DNA of 14,236 nucleotides, taken from assembly GCA_035500775.1 (NCBI GenBank), contig DATJWY010000136.1, positions 1 to 14,236 on the forward strand. The letters are read 5' to 3'. Shown here piece after piece: positions 6,325 through 14,234 of the stretch; the stretch's first letter is position 1; every line of letters begins with the position of its first letter. The notes under the pieces were generated by a model that saw only the letters and a program-made list of their open reading frames with translations, did no database searches and was not told the origin of the DNA. The stretch is from DATJWY01 sp035500775 (GTDB lineage Bacteria > Pseudomonadota > Alphaproteobacteria > Acetobacterales > Acetobacteraceae). Position numbers and translations under genes: made by a program.

Positions 6325-6447
6325 CGGGGCGCGGGGCGGAGCCCGCAGCTTCCCTGCATCGATCAATCATTATGCTCGCTGGTAGCGAGGGAAAGCCCTG
6401 GCCTTTTCTCGATCGGTCAAAACCTGCGGTGGTTGGTATTAGAATAA

Positions 6448-6545
6448 TATCCGATCAGATGGACTCATCTGATCGGATAAAATTTCTCGCCAAACGAAAG
6501 ATTTAGAGCATTGTCCGGGAGTCAAGGTGAACGGGAAACGCTCTA
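6448..6545 (-). repeat. Two-hairpin intergenic repeat, diverged copy C, running into the gshA stop codon
   Basis: A perfect 14-bp hairpin (6448-6461 with 6466-6479, loop GACT) carries the same ATCCGATC/GATCGGAT core as copies A and B. After a spacer, TAGAGC (6504-6509) pairs with GCTCTA (6540-6545) around partly complementary inner sequence. Read on the minus strand this has the same order as A and B: a GAGC stem, then the GATC palindrome. The last three bases (6543-6545) are the TAG stop codon of gshA. On the minus strand the hairpin could help end gshA transcription, but no good T tract follows. Confidence 0.55.
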
Positions 6546-7928
6546 GGTTACTGCTTCGGCCAATAATTGTGTAACGTCGCCGTTCCATGCGGATTGGTAA
6601 CGATTCAGCCAATGCTCGGCCTGGCTCGGCGCGCCGTCCGCGATCCGCAGCAGCGGGGTCAGATAGAGGGTCTCGTCCTCGCCCGCCGCATTGTGACGGG
6701 CGCGGGCGCGCAGGCCCGCCATGGCGATGTCCAGCGTCTCGCGCGCGAGATCCCGCAGCGTTCCGTTCGCCCAGGGGGTCCGCAGCCCGAGGCGGGGCAC
6801 CTGCTCCAGCAAGGCGGCATAGTCCCGCCAGGGGTGCCGGCGCACCAGCTCCTCCGCCGCGTCCAGCGCCGAGTCGTCGTAGAGCAGCCCGATCCAGTAG
6901 GCCGGCAGCGCGTTCATCATCTCCGGGCTGCCGGCATCGGCACCGCGCATCTCCAGGTAGCGCTTGAGCCGCACCTCGGTGAAGGCGGTGGTCATGTGAT
7001 CGGCGAAATCCCCGACGGTCGGGGTCTGGCCGGCCAGCGCCGGCACCTTGCCGCGCAGCCAGTCGCGGAAGGACGCGCCGGCGATGTCGATATACTGGCC
7101 GTCGCGGGTGATGAAGTACATCGGTACGTCGAGCAGCCATTCGACATAGCGCTCGAAGCCGAAACCGTCCTCGAACACCACGTCTGGGATGCCGGTGCGG
7201 TCCGGGTCGGTGTCCCGCCACACCGCGGCGCGGGCGGAGAGCAGGCCGTTCGGCTTGCCCTCGGTGAAGGGCGAGTTGGCGAACAGCGCGGTCGCCACCG
7301 GCTGCAGCAGCATGCCGACGCGCAGCTTGCGCACCATGTCGGCTTCGGAGCTGTAGTCCAGATTGACCTGCACGGTGCAGGTCCGCAGCATCATATCCAG
7401 GCCGAGACGGCCGGTGCGCTGCATGTAGCGGCGCATGATGGCGTAGCGGCTCTTCGGCATCCAGGGCATCTGCTCGCGCGTGGCCAGCGGATGGAAGCCG
7501 AGCGGCGCGAAGCCGATGCCGAGCGCCGCGCCCGCGTCACGCGCCGTGCTGAGATGGGCGTGCAATTCCGCCGCGGTTTCGTGCACCGTATCCAGCGGCG
7601 CGCCGGAAAGCTCGAACTGGCCGCCGGGTTCAAGCGAGATCGAGGCGCCGCCGCGCTTCAGGCCGATCAGCCGGCCCGCATCGAGGATCGGCTCCCAGCC
7701 TTGCGCGGCGATGCTTTCCAGCACGGCGCGGATGCCGTCCGGCTCATAGGCGGGCGATGTCCATTCCTGGCCGGGCGGGCAGTGCGGGCCTGGCCAGCGG
7801 AAGCCGAATTTCTCGTGCTCCGTGCCGGTCCGGTAGTCTTCGCGCGGCTTGCAGCCGACCGCGATATACTCGGCAAGCTGGCGCACCGAGGTGATGGGGG
7901 TCGCGTCTTCCTCGCCGGGATTGGACAT
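6543..7928 (-). CDS. gshA: Glutamate-cysteine ligase
   Basis: 461 residues, the ATP-dependent first step of glutathione synthesis, joining the gamma-carboxyl of glutamate to cysteine in the cytosol. The sequence is the GCS2/plant-like type found in alphaproteobacteria. Visible conserved blocks are GTEHEKFGF (35-43), ISLEPGGQFELSGA (97-110), SRYAIMRRYM (160-169) and RTCTVQVNLDY (182-192). AGGA on the minus strand (plus positions 7935-7938), six bases before the ATG, supports the start. It follows rsmE on the same strand after 138 bases, so co-transcription is likely. The stop codon is supplied by the end of an intergenic repeat, so the last residues may have been altered by that insertion. Confidence 0.93.
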   Translation of the reverse strand: MSNPGEEDATPITSVRQLAEYIAVGCKPREDYRTGTEHEKFGFRWPGPHCPPGQEWTSPAYEPDGIRAVLESIAAQGWEPILDAGRLIGLKRGGASISLEPGGQFELSGAPLDTVHETAAELHAHLSTARDAGAALGIGFAPLGFHPLATREQMPWMPKSRYAIMRRYMQRTGRLGLDMMLRTCTVQVNLDYSSEADMVRKLRVGMLLQPVATALFANSPFTEGKPNGLLSARAAVWRDTDPDRTGIPDVVFEDGFGFERYVEWLLDVPMYFITRDGQYIDIAGASFRDWLRGKVPALAGQTPTVGDFADHMTTAFTEVRLKRYLEMRGADAGSPEMMNALPAYWIGLLYDDSALDAAEELVRRHPWRDYAALLEQVPRLGLRTPWANGTLRDLARETLDIAMAGLRARARHNAAGEDETLYLTPLLRIADGAPSQAEHWLNRYQSAWNGDVTQLLAEAVT

Positions 7929-8066
7929 GCGTGTTCCTGGCCAGGAGCGCCTGGCGCCTTCAAGGATTGGAGAGCATCGGCCGGGGCGCGATCATCCCTT
8001 GCCGACCCTGTCCGCCGGAACACGGCGCCGCGGTGGTTTGGCGGGAGGCGCGCGCCGAAACCGCGG

Positions 8067-8780
8067 TCAGGTTCGACTGTCCAGGGTCGCCTGTGCCTGC
8101 AGTAACGCGAGGCCGGCGATGGCGGCGGTCTCCGCTCGCAGTACCATGCGTCCGAGCGAAACCGGGACAACAAAGGGCCGCGCGCGCAGTGCGTCAAGCT
8201 CCACCTGGGAGAAGCCGCCTTCGGGGCCGACCAGCAACGCCCCGGCCGGGGCGCCGATTTGCGGCAGGGCGGCGCGCTCTATGGCGGCGGCGAGCAAGCG
8301 GGTGGGATCCCAGTCGCCGAGCGTATCGGTCAGGCGGCGCGGTTGCTCCAGGCGCGGCACGCTCAGGCGTTCGGATTGCTCCGCCGCCTCGGTGGCGATG
8401 GCGGTGAGTCGCTCCAAATTCATCCGCCCGGCGTTGGTGCGCTCGGTGAAGACCGGCAGAAGGGCGGAGACGCCCAACTCCGTCGCCTTCTGCACCACGA
8501 GGTCGGTCGCGTCCCGCTTCAGCGGCGCGAACAGCAGCCAGAGATCCGGTTCCGGCTCCTGCGCGCGCAGGCGCCCGGTGACCTCGACGGCGGCGCGGTC
8601 CTTGCGCAGGGCGGTGAGCCGGGCACGCCACTCGCCGTCCCGTCCGTTGAACAGCCGCACCGAATCGCCGGGGCCGCGCCGCATCACCGCGCCGAGGTAA
8701 TGCGCCTGGGCGGGGGAGAGGCTGACGGCGAGGCCCGCCGCGAGCGGGGCTTGGGTGAAGAGGCGAGGATCGTCCTGCAT
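8067..8780 (-). CDS. rsmE: 16S rRNA (uracil-1498-N3)-methyltransferase
   Basis: 237 residues, the usual length for RsmE, a SPOUT-class enzyme that methylates N3 of U1498 in 16S rRNA of the 30S subunit. The SAM-binding knot is visible as LLVGPEGGFSQVE (182-194) and LGRMVLRAETA (209-219). The N-terminal part has HYLGAVMRRGPGD (27-39), typical of the PUA-like domain. An open frame runs further upstream to 9005, but that stretch lies in repeat DNA and overlaps divergent ubiA, so MQDDPRLF at 8780 is taken as the start. No strong Shine-Dalgarno precedes it. TATACC ends nine bases before the ATG, so the message may be leaderless or have a very short leader. It is divergent from ubiA and upstream of gshA. 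Confidence 0.93.
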   Translation of the reverse strand: MQDDPRLFTQAPLAAGLAVSLSPAQAHYLGAVMRRGPGDSVRLFNGRDGEWRARLTALRKDRAAVEVTGRLRAQEPEPDLWLLFAPLKRDATDLVVQKATELGVSALLPVFTERTNAGRMNLERLTAIATEAAEQSERLSVPRLEQPRRLTDTLGDWDPTRLLAAAIERAALPQIGAPAGALLVGPEGGFSQVELDALRARPFVVPVSLGRMVLRAETAAIAGLALLQAQATLDSRT

Positions 8781-8820
8781 GGGGCCGAGGGTATATCGGG
8801 AGACGGCGTGGGGTAGGAAG

Positions 8821-8935
8821 GCCAAGGGCTCCGCCCCTGGGCCCCGCCAAAGGCTAAGCCTTTGGAATCCATTACTTAAGTGATTGGGGGTCTGGGGGCT
8901 CAAGGCCCCAGCGGGTCCGGGGCGGAGCCCTGGTC
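8821..8935. repeat. GC-rich hairpin repeats between rsmE and ubiA
   Basis: The stretch holds the CCAAAGGC/GCCTTTGG hairpin (8847-8854 with 8858-8865, loop TAA) and CTGGGGGC/GGCCCCAG (8892-8899 with 8904-8911, one mismatch). Both belong to the repeat families seen at 251-293, 6168-6214 and 10572-10712. Here they lie in a divergent intergenic space, where a terminator role is not expected. Promoters for both genes must lie in or beside this block. Confidence 0.55.
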
Positions 8936-8976
8936 TTGCCGGTTGACCCGCCGGGAGCAACAGGGGAAGAACACGC

Positions 8977-9879
8977 ATGTCCGGCTTCACCGATATCGCC
9001 GCCAATGGCTGGGTCGCCCGCCTCCCGGCTGGTTTGCGCCCTTACGCCCTGCTCGCCCGTCTCGACCGGCCGATCGGCACCTGGCTCCTGTTCCTGCCGG
9101 GGCTGTGGAGCATCCTGCTCGCCCGGCTGCCGCTGCTGCCGACGCTGCGCCTGCTCGCCCTGTTCGCGGTGGGCAGCGTGGTGATGCGGTCGGCGGGGTG
9201 CGTGGTCAATGACATGTGGGACCGCGATCTCGACCGCCGGGTGACGCGCACCGCGAATCGGCCGCTCGCCTCGGGGGCGCTGCGCATGCGGCATGCGGCT
9301 TCGTTCCTGCTGCTGCTGCTGCTCGCCGGCCTCGCCGTGCTGTTGCAGCTCAATCCGCTGTCGCAGGCGCTCGGGGTGGCGTCGCTGCTGCTGGTCGCGC
9401 TCTACCCCCTGGCCAAGCGGGTGACGTGGTGGCCGCAGCTCGTGCTCGGCTTCACCTTCGGCTTCGGCGCGCCCCTCGGCTGGATCGCCGCCGGGCACGG
9501 CATCGACGCGGTGTTCGTCGCCCTCTATGCCGCCGCCATCGTCTGGGATCTCGGTTTCGATACGATCTATGGCTTCCAGGACATCGAGGATGACGCGGTG
9601 GTCGGGGTGCGTTCCACCGCCCGGCTGTTCGCCGCGATGCCGCGCCGCTTCGTCGGCGCCTGTTATGTCCTGACCCTGCTCGCGCTCGCCCTGGCCGGAG
9701 GACTGGCCGGGCTTTCCGCCTGGTTCTGGGCAGGGCTGATGTTGCCCGCCGCGTTGCTTGCCTGGCAGGTGGCGACGCTCGACATCGCCGCGCCCGCTGC
9801 CTGCCTCCGCCTGTTCCGGCTGAACCGCGAGGTGGGCCTCGCCGTCGGCATCGCCATCCTGCTCGGGAGGCTCGCATGA
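8977..9879 (+). CDS. ubiA: 4-hydroxybenzoate polyprenyltransferase
   Basis: A 300-residue integral inner-membrane enzyme that attaches the polyprenyl chain to 4-hydroxybenzoate in ubiquinone synthesis. The two Asp-rich motifs that bind Mg and prenyl diphosphate are visible: NDMWDRDLD (78-86) and DTIYGFQDIEDD (195-206). Several hydrophobic segments follow the expected pattern, including the run of Leu around 109-123 and those near 131-143, 151-172 and 218-258. AGGGGA at 8962-8967, nine bases upstream, supports the start. Its TGA overlaps the next ATG as ATGA, indicating translational coupling. It is divergent from rsmE. Confidence 0.93.
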   Translation: MSGFTDIAANGWVARLPAGLRPYALLARLDRPIGTWLLFLPGLWSILLARLPLLPTLRLLALFAVGSVVMRSAGCVVNDMWDRDLDRRVTRTANRPLASGALRMRHAASFLLLLLLAGLAVLLQLNPLSQALGVASLLLVALYPLAKRVTWWPQLVLGFTFGFGAPLGWIAAGHGIDAVFVALYAAAIVWDLGFDTIYGFQDIEDDAVVGVRSTARLFAAMPRRFVGACYVLTLLALALAGGLAGLSAWFWAGLMLPAALLAWQVATLDIAAPAACLRLFRLNREVGLAVGIAILLGRLA

Positions 9880-10535
9880 ACGCCCTGGACCGCCCCGACG
9901 CGGCGGATTTCGTCCGCGCCAACACGGCGCCGGCGCGGGCGCCGCTGGTGCCGGAACTGACTTTGCTGCTCGCGACCGAGATCACCCCGATCTGGCGGGC
10001 GAGCGAGGAATGGCTGCGCGAGGCCAATGTGGAGCCGCCGTTCTGGGCCTTCGCCTGGCCGGGCGGGCAGGCGCTGGCGCGGTATCTGCTGGATAATCCG
10101 GAGCGTGTCGCGGGGCGGCGGGTGCTGGATTTCGCCGCCGGCTGTGGCATCGCGGCGCTCGCCGCCGCCCGCGCAGGCGCGGCCTCGGTGGAGGCGGCCG
10201 AGATCGACCCGCTCGCCGCCGAGGCCATCCGGCTGAACGCGGCGGCGAACGGCCTTTCGGTACAGGCGCTGGCGGAGGACATCGTCGGCGCGCCGTGCCG
10301 CTGGGATCTGATCCTGTGCGGCGATGTCTGCTACGAAGCGCCGATGACCCGGCACATCCTGCCCTGGCTGCGGCGCCTCGCCGGGGAGGCCGAGGTCTGG
10401 GTCGCCGATCCCGGCCGCGCCTACCTGCCGGGCGAGGGCATGGAAGAGATCGCCCGCCACGCCGTGCCGACCACGCTGGAGCTGGAGGACCGCACGCTGC
10501 GGCATACGGTCCTCTACCGGATGGGGGCGGGCTGA
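9876..10535 (+). CDS. METTL20-like class I SAM-dependent methyltransferase
   Basis: 219 residues. Visible features are FWAFAWPGGQ (56-65), SAM motif I VLDFAAGCGIAAL (83-95), an acidic residue ending the second strand (EIDP, 109-112) and the post-II motif DVCYE (150-154). This pattern matches bacterial relatives of METTL20/ETFBKMT, of which the Agrobacterium enzyme is known to methylate lysines of ETF-beta and ribosomal protein L7/L12. The substrate here is inferred from the family only. It may be annotated elsewhere as nicotinamide N-methylase or PrmA-like. The start overlaps the ubiA stop by four bases, so it is translated from the ubiA message. A hairpin terminator follows. Confidence 0.8.
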   Translation: MNALDRPDAADFVRANTAPARAPLVPELTLLLATEITPIWRASEEWLREANVEPPFWAFAWPGGQALARYLLDNPERVAGRRVLDFAAGCGIAALAAARAGAASVEAAEIDPLAAEAIRLNAAANGLSVQALAEDIVGAPCRWDLILCGDVCYEAPMTRHILPWLRRLAGEAEVWVADPGRAYLPGEGMEEIARHAVPTTLELEDRTLRHTVLYRMGAG

Positions 10536-10547
10536 CCGCCGTAAGGC

Positions 10548-10607
10548 GAGGGGCTCCGCCCCTCGACCCCGCCAAAGGCCGCAGGCCTTTGGAAACCAAT
10601 ACTTTTT
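10548..10607 (+). terminator. Terminator of the ubiA-methyltransferase operon, made of repeat hairpins
   Basis: GAGGGGC/GCCCCTC (10548-10554 with 10558-10564, loop TCC) is followed by CCAAAGGCC/GGCCTTTGG (10572-10580 with 10584-10592, loop GCA). A TTTTT run lies at 10603-10607, about ten bases after the second stem. It starts 12 bases past the methyltransferase stop. Confidence 0.6.
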
Positions 10608-10653
10608 AATGACGTGAGCCGCCCGGTGCCGCCTGACACCAGCGGGTGAATCC

Positions 10654-10712
10654 AAAAAACAGAAAGATTCCAAAGGCTTCGCCTTTGGCGGGGTTCAGGG
10701 GCGGAGCCCCTG
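10654..10712 (-). terminator. Terminator of the pirin gene, made of repeat hairpins
   Basis: Read on the minus strand after the pirin stop, CAGGGGC/GCCCCTG (10696-10702 with 10706-10712) comes first. CCAAAGGC/GCCTTTGG (10670-10677 with 10681-10688, loop TTC) follows, and then a minus-strand run of six T (plus A at 10654-10659). It mirrors the terminator at 10548-10607, as expected between converging genes. Confidence 0.55.
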
Positions 10713-10729
10713 GCCTTAAACCGTCCCCC

Positions 10730-11437
10730 TCATGCGACATCCACCATGACCAGTTCCGCCGTTTCCTCGGCCTCGATGCGGAGTTCCGATTCGCCGGTGA
10801 TCACGGCGCCGTCGCGCGGCCCGAGCTTGGTGCCGTTCACCGTCACCTGCCCGCTCGCGGCGACGAGATAGGCCCGCCGCTTAGGGTCCATCGCATGGAC
10901 CGTGCCGGAGCCGGCGGCGAGCGTTCCGGCCAGCACGGCGGCGTCGGCATAGAGCGGCAGCGGCGCCGGCTCCGCTGCCGCGTCCGCGGCGCGGCCGGAG
11001 GCGAGAACGGCCAGTCCTCCCTCCGCCCGGCGCGGGAATTCCGCCGCCTGCCAGCCGGGCTGGACGCCGCGCCGCGCCGGCAGGACCCAGATCTGGAACA
11101 GGCGGACCGGCTCGGTTCCGCTATTGTATTCGGCATGCACGATGCCGGTGCCGGCATGCATCACCTGCACGTTCCCGGCCTCGATGTGGCCGGTATTGCC
11201 GAGATTGTCCTGATGCGTGAGCGTGCCGGCGCGGATATAGGTAATGATCTCCATGTCGCGGTGCGGATGGGGATCGAAGCCGCTGGCCGGTGCGATCTCG
11301 TCATCGTTCCACACCCGGAGCGCGCCGACATTCATGCGCGCCGGGTCGTGATACTCGGCGAAGCTGAAATGATAATGCGCATTGAGCCAGCCATTGCGGA
11401 AGCGGCCCAGTTCGGTGAAGGGGCGCAGTTCGATCAT
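10730..11437 (-). CDS. Pirin-family bicupin protein
   Basis: 235 residues with the two-cupin pirin layout. Metal ligands His57, His59 (DPHPHRDMEI), His101 and Glu103 (GTGIVHAE) are all present, at the same numbers as in E. coli YhhW. That protein binds metal and has quercetin 2,3-dioxygenase activity in vitro; the cellular role of such pirins is not settled. The start MIELRPF has GGGAAGG just upstream on the minus strand. A longer frame reaching 11683 is rejected, since that stretch is repeat-like and overlaps the divergent ftsK start. It converges on the methyltransferase gene and is divergent from ftsK. Confidence 0.9.
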   Translation of the reverse strand: MIELRPFTELGRFRNGWLNAHYHFSFAEYHDPARMNVGALRVWNDDEIAPASGFDPHPHRDMEIITYIRAGTLTHQDNLGNTGHIEAGNVQVMHAGTGIVHAEYNSGTEPVRLFQIWVLPARRGVQPGWQAAEFPRRAEGGLAVLASGRAADAAAEPAPLPLYADAAVLAGTLAAGSGTVHAMDPKRRAYLVAASGQVTVNGTKLGPRDGAVITGESELRIEAEETAELVMVDVA

Positions 11438-11689
11438 TGGCCTTCCCGTCCTTTCGGTTTGGGGCGCACATGGGGAGGGCGCGCCGCCTTTGCAGCATGG
11501 CGGTCCGCCGGTTTCTTCGGAGGGCGGCTTCGGGGTATGATGGTGTGTCACTGGATGAACTGATGGTGTCGATGACCGGGGTTCCGCTCCCGCGCCCCGC
11601 CAGGGCATGGTCCCTGGGTCCCGCACCATAAGCCAGGGCTCTTGGAAACCGCTTGTCTTCGGCTTTTCGTCGCTTCGGAGCATTCACGC
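11438..11689. promoter_or_regulatory. Divergent pirin/ftsK intergenic region
   Basis: The gap holds a possible plus-strand -10 element TATGAT (11536-11541), with only a poor -35 about 18 bases upstream. It also has a direct repeat TGATGGTGT (11538-11546 and 11561-11569) and a decayed GC-rich repeat with hairpin CCAGGG/CCCTGG (11600-11605 with 11612-11617). The promoter call is tentative. Confidence 0.3.
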
Positions 11690-14200
11690 ATGCCCTCTGC
11701 CGCCCAGAGACACTCCTCGCCCCGCTCCCTGGCGTCGCCCGCCATCCAGGCGATCATGCGCCGGCGGCTGGGGGAACTCGGAGGGCTGGCATTGGGGCTG
11801 GCCGGCATCGCCGTGCTCATCGCCCTGGCGACCTATAATCCGCGCGACCCGTCGCCCGACACCGCGACCTCCCTGCAGGTCACCAATCTCGCGGGCCTGA
11901 TGGGCGCGGGGGTGGCGGATGTGTTGCTCCAGGGCTTCGGTGTCGCCGGGGGGCTGCCGGCGCTGGCCATGCTGGTCTGGGCCTGGCGCATCGCCAGCCA
12001 TCGCGGCCTCGGCCGGCTCACCGGCCGGGTGCTGGTGACGCTCGCCGCCATGCCGGTGCTGTCACTCGCCATCGCCGCCATCCCGGTGCCCGGGTTGGAA
12101 ACCTTGCCATGGCCCACGAGCGCCGGGCCGGGCGGCGCGGCGGGGCAGGTGTTGGCGGGGGCCCTGGTCGGAACCGCGCAGCGGATGGTCGGGCCGCTCG
12201 GCGGCGTCATCGCCTGGATGGCGACGCTCCCGGTGGCGCTCTTGCTCGGCTTCCTGAGCCTCGGCCTCAGCCTGCGGGACTGGCGGGCGGCGGGGCAGGG
12301 GGCGGCCGATGCGGCCCGGTTCTCCTTTGCCCAGAGCCAGCGCGCCGTCTCTTATGCCGGGCGGCTGCGCGGCGCTGTCGGCGGCGACTGGCATGAGGAG
12401 GAGGCCGAGCCGGCCTATGCGCCGGAACCGGTGCGCCCCGCCCCGCGCCGCGTGGCGGCGGAGCCGGCCGCCGAGACCTCCTCGGTGCTGCGCCGCCTGA
12501 CCCAGTTGCCGCCCATGGCGGAGAGCGAGGCGGAGGCCGAGCCGCCCTTCGCGCCGCCGCCGTCGCCCGCGCGTGGCGGTCGGCCGATCGCCCTGCCGTC
12601 GCCCGCCGCCGCCGAGCCGCGCGTCCGGGCGGCGCAGCCCGCGCGTAAATCGGCGGCGCGGCAGGAGGCGCTTTCCCTGCCGGCCGAGAGCGGCTGGCAA
12701 TTCCCGCCGCTCTCCCTGCTGAAGGCGCCGCCGCAGCGGCAGAGCACCGGCCCCTCCGAGGATTCGCTGCGCAACAATGCGCGGCTGCTCGAATCGGTGC
12801 TCGCCGATTACGGCGTGCAGGGCCAGATCCGGGACATCCGCCCCGGCCCGGTGGTGACGCTGTATGAGCTGGAGCCGGCGCCGGGCATCCGCAGCGCCCG
12901 CGTCATCGGCCTCGCCGACGACGTGGCGCGCAGCCTCTCCGTCACCGCCGTGCGCATCGCCACCGTCTCCGGCCGCAACGTCATCGGCATCGAGGTGCCG
13001 AACCACAAGCGCGAAACGGTGTTCCTCTCCGAGTTGCTCGCCGTCGATGACTGGCAGAGGCATCCCGGAAGGCTGGCCCTCGCGCTCGGCAAGGATATCG
13101 GCGGCGGCCCGGTGGTCGCCGATCTCGCGCGCATGCCGCATCTGCTGATCGCCGGCACCACCGGCTCCGGCAAGTCGGTCGGCGTCAACGCCATGATCCT
13201 GTCGCTGCTCTACCGGCTCTCGCCGGATCAGTGCCGGCTGATCCTGATCGACCCGAAGATGCTGGAATTGTCCGTTTATGACGGCATCCCGCATCTGATG
13301 GCCCCGGTGGTGACCGAGCCGGCCAAGGCGGTGACGGCGCTGAAATGGACGGTGCGGGAGATGGAGCGGCGCTACCGGGCGATGAGCCAGCTCGGGGTGC
13401 GCAACATCGGCGGTTACAACGAGCGGGTGGAGGAGGCGCGGGCGCGCGGCGAGGTGGTGACGCGGCGGCTGCAAACCGGCTTCGACAGCGAGACCGGCCG
13501 CCCGACCTTCGAGGACCAGCCGCTGGCGTTGGAGCCGCTGCCCTTCATCGTCGTCGTCATCGACGAGATGGCCGACCTGATGATGGTCGCGGGCAAGGAG
13601 ATCGAGGCCGCGGTGCAGCGCCTCGCGCAGATGGCGCGCGCCGCCGGCATCCATGTGATCATGGCGACGCAGCGCCCGTCGGTGGACGTGATCACCGGCA
13701 CCATCAAGGCGAACTTCCCGACCCGCATCAGCTTCCAGGTGATCAGCAAGTTCGACAGCCGCACCATCCTCGGCGAGCAGGGGGCGGAGCAGCTGCTCGG
13801 CCAGGGCGACATGCTCTACATGGTGGGCGGCGGCCGGGTGACGCGCGTGCACGGGCCGTTCGTCACCGATCGCGAGGTGGAGGAGGTGGTCGCCTTCCTG
13901 CGCGCCCAGGGCGAGCCGGCCTATGTGGAGGAAGTCACCGAGGCGCAGGAAGAGTCCGAGGGCGGCTCCGGGCTTTCAGGCATCGCCGGGGCGTCCGATT
14001 CGGAGAAGAGCCTGTTCGATCAGGCTGTCGCGGTGGTGGCCCGGGAAGGCAAGGCGAGCACCAGCTTTATCCAGCGGCACCTCTCCATCGGCTACAACCG
14101 CGCGGCCAAGCTGATCGAGCAGATGGAGAAGGAAGGCATCGTCAGTGCCGCCAACCATGTCGGCAAGCGCGAGGTGCTGGTGCGGCGGACGGAGGATTGA
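11690..14200 (+). CDS. ftsK: DNA translocase FtsK
   Basis: 836 residues, the hexameric septal motor that pumps DNA toward dif and activates XerCD during division. Order of parts: hydrophobic membrane segments at about 30-48, 67-99, 110-132 and 165-195; a Pro/Ala/Glu-rich linker at about 200-340; the alpha domain from about 345; the RecA-like motor with Walker A GTTGSGKS (489-496) and Walker B IDEMADL (Asp625, Glu626); and a C-terminal winged-helix gamma domain at about 770-836 (SIGYNRAAKLIEQME), which reads KOPS-type orienting sequences in the family. GGAG at 11677-11680, nine bases upstream, supports ATG 11690. A frame extension to TTG 11642 is less likely. All parts appear intact. Confidence 0.95.
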   Translation: MPSAAQRHSSPRSLASPAIQAIMRRRLGELGGLALGLAGIAVLIALATYNPRDPSPDTATSLQVTNLAGLMGAGVADVLLQGFGVAGGLPALAMLVWAWRIASHRGLGRLTGRVLVTLAAMPVLSLAIAAIPVPGLETLPWPTSAGPGGAAGQVLAGALVGTAQRMVGPLGGVIAWMATLPVALLLGFLSLGLSLRDWRAAGQGAADAARFSFAQSQRAVSYAGRLRGAVGGDWHEEEAEPAYAPEPVRPAPRRVAAEPAAETSSVLRRLTQLPPMAESEAEAEPPFAPPPSPARGGRPIALPSPAAAEPRVRAAQPARKSAARQEALSLPAESGWQFPPLSLLKAPPQRQSTGPSEDSLRNNARLLESVLADYGVQGQIRDIRPGPVVTLYELEPAPGIRSARVIGLADDVARSLSVTAVRIATVSGRNVIGIEVPNHKRETVFLSELLAVDDWQRHPGRLALALGKDIGGGPVVADLARMPHLLIAGTTGSGKSVGVNAMILSLLYRLSPDQCRLILIDPKMLELSVYDGIPHLMAPVVTEPAKAVTALKWTVREMERRYRAMSQLGVRNIGGYNERVEEARARGEVVTRRLQTGFDSETGRPTFEDQPLALEPLPFIVVVIDEMADLMMVAGKEIEAAVQRLAQMARAAGIHVIMATQRPSVDVITGTIKANFPTRISFQVISKFDSRTILGEQGAEQLLGQGDMLYMVGGGRVTRVHGPFVTDREVEEVVAFLRAQGEPAYVEEVTEAQEESEGGSGLSGIAGASDSEKSLFDQAVAVVAREGKASTSFIQRHLSIGYNRAAKLIEQMEKEGIVSAANHVGKREVLVRRTED

Positions 14201-14215
14201 AGCTTCGGGTGAAGG

Positions 14216-14234
14216 CCAGGGGCGCTGCCCCTGG
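14216..14234. repeat. Perfect GC-rich hairpin after ftsK
   Basis: CCAGGGGC (14216-14223) pairs with GCCCCTGG (14227-14234) around GCT, beginning 15 bases after the ftsK stop. It has the same ends as the 73-bp repeat at 88-160, so it may be the left edge of another copy or a terminator. The window ends here. Confidence 0.55.

Noticed and set aside
11642..11689. N-terminal extension of FtsK from TTG 11642
   Set aside because: ATG 11690 has a well-placed GGAG, while the extension begins with TTG in a degenerate repeat and adds residues that do not look like the FtsK N terminus.
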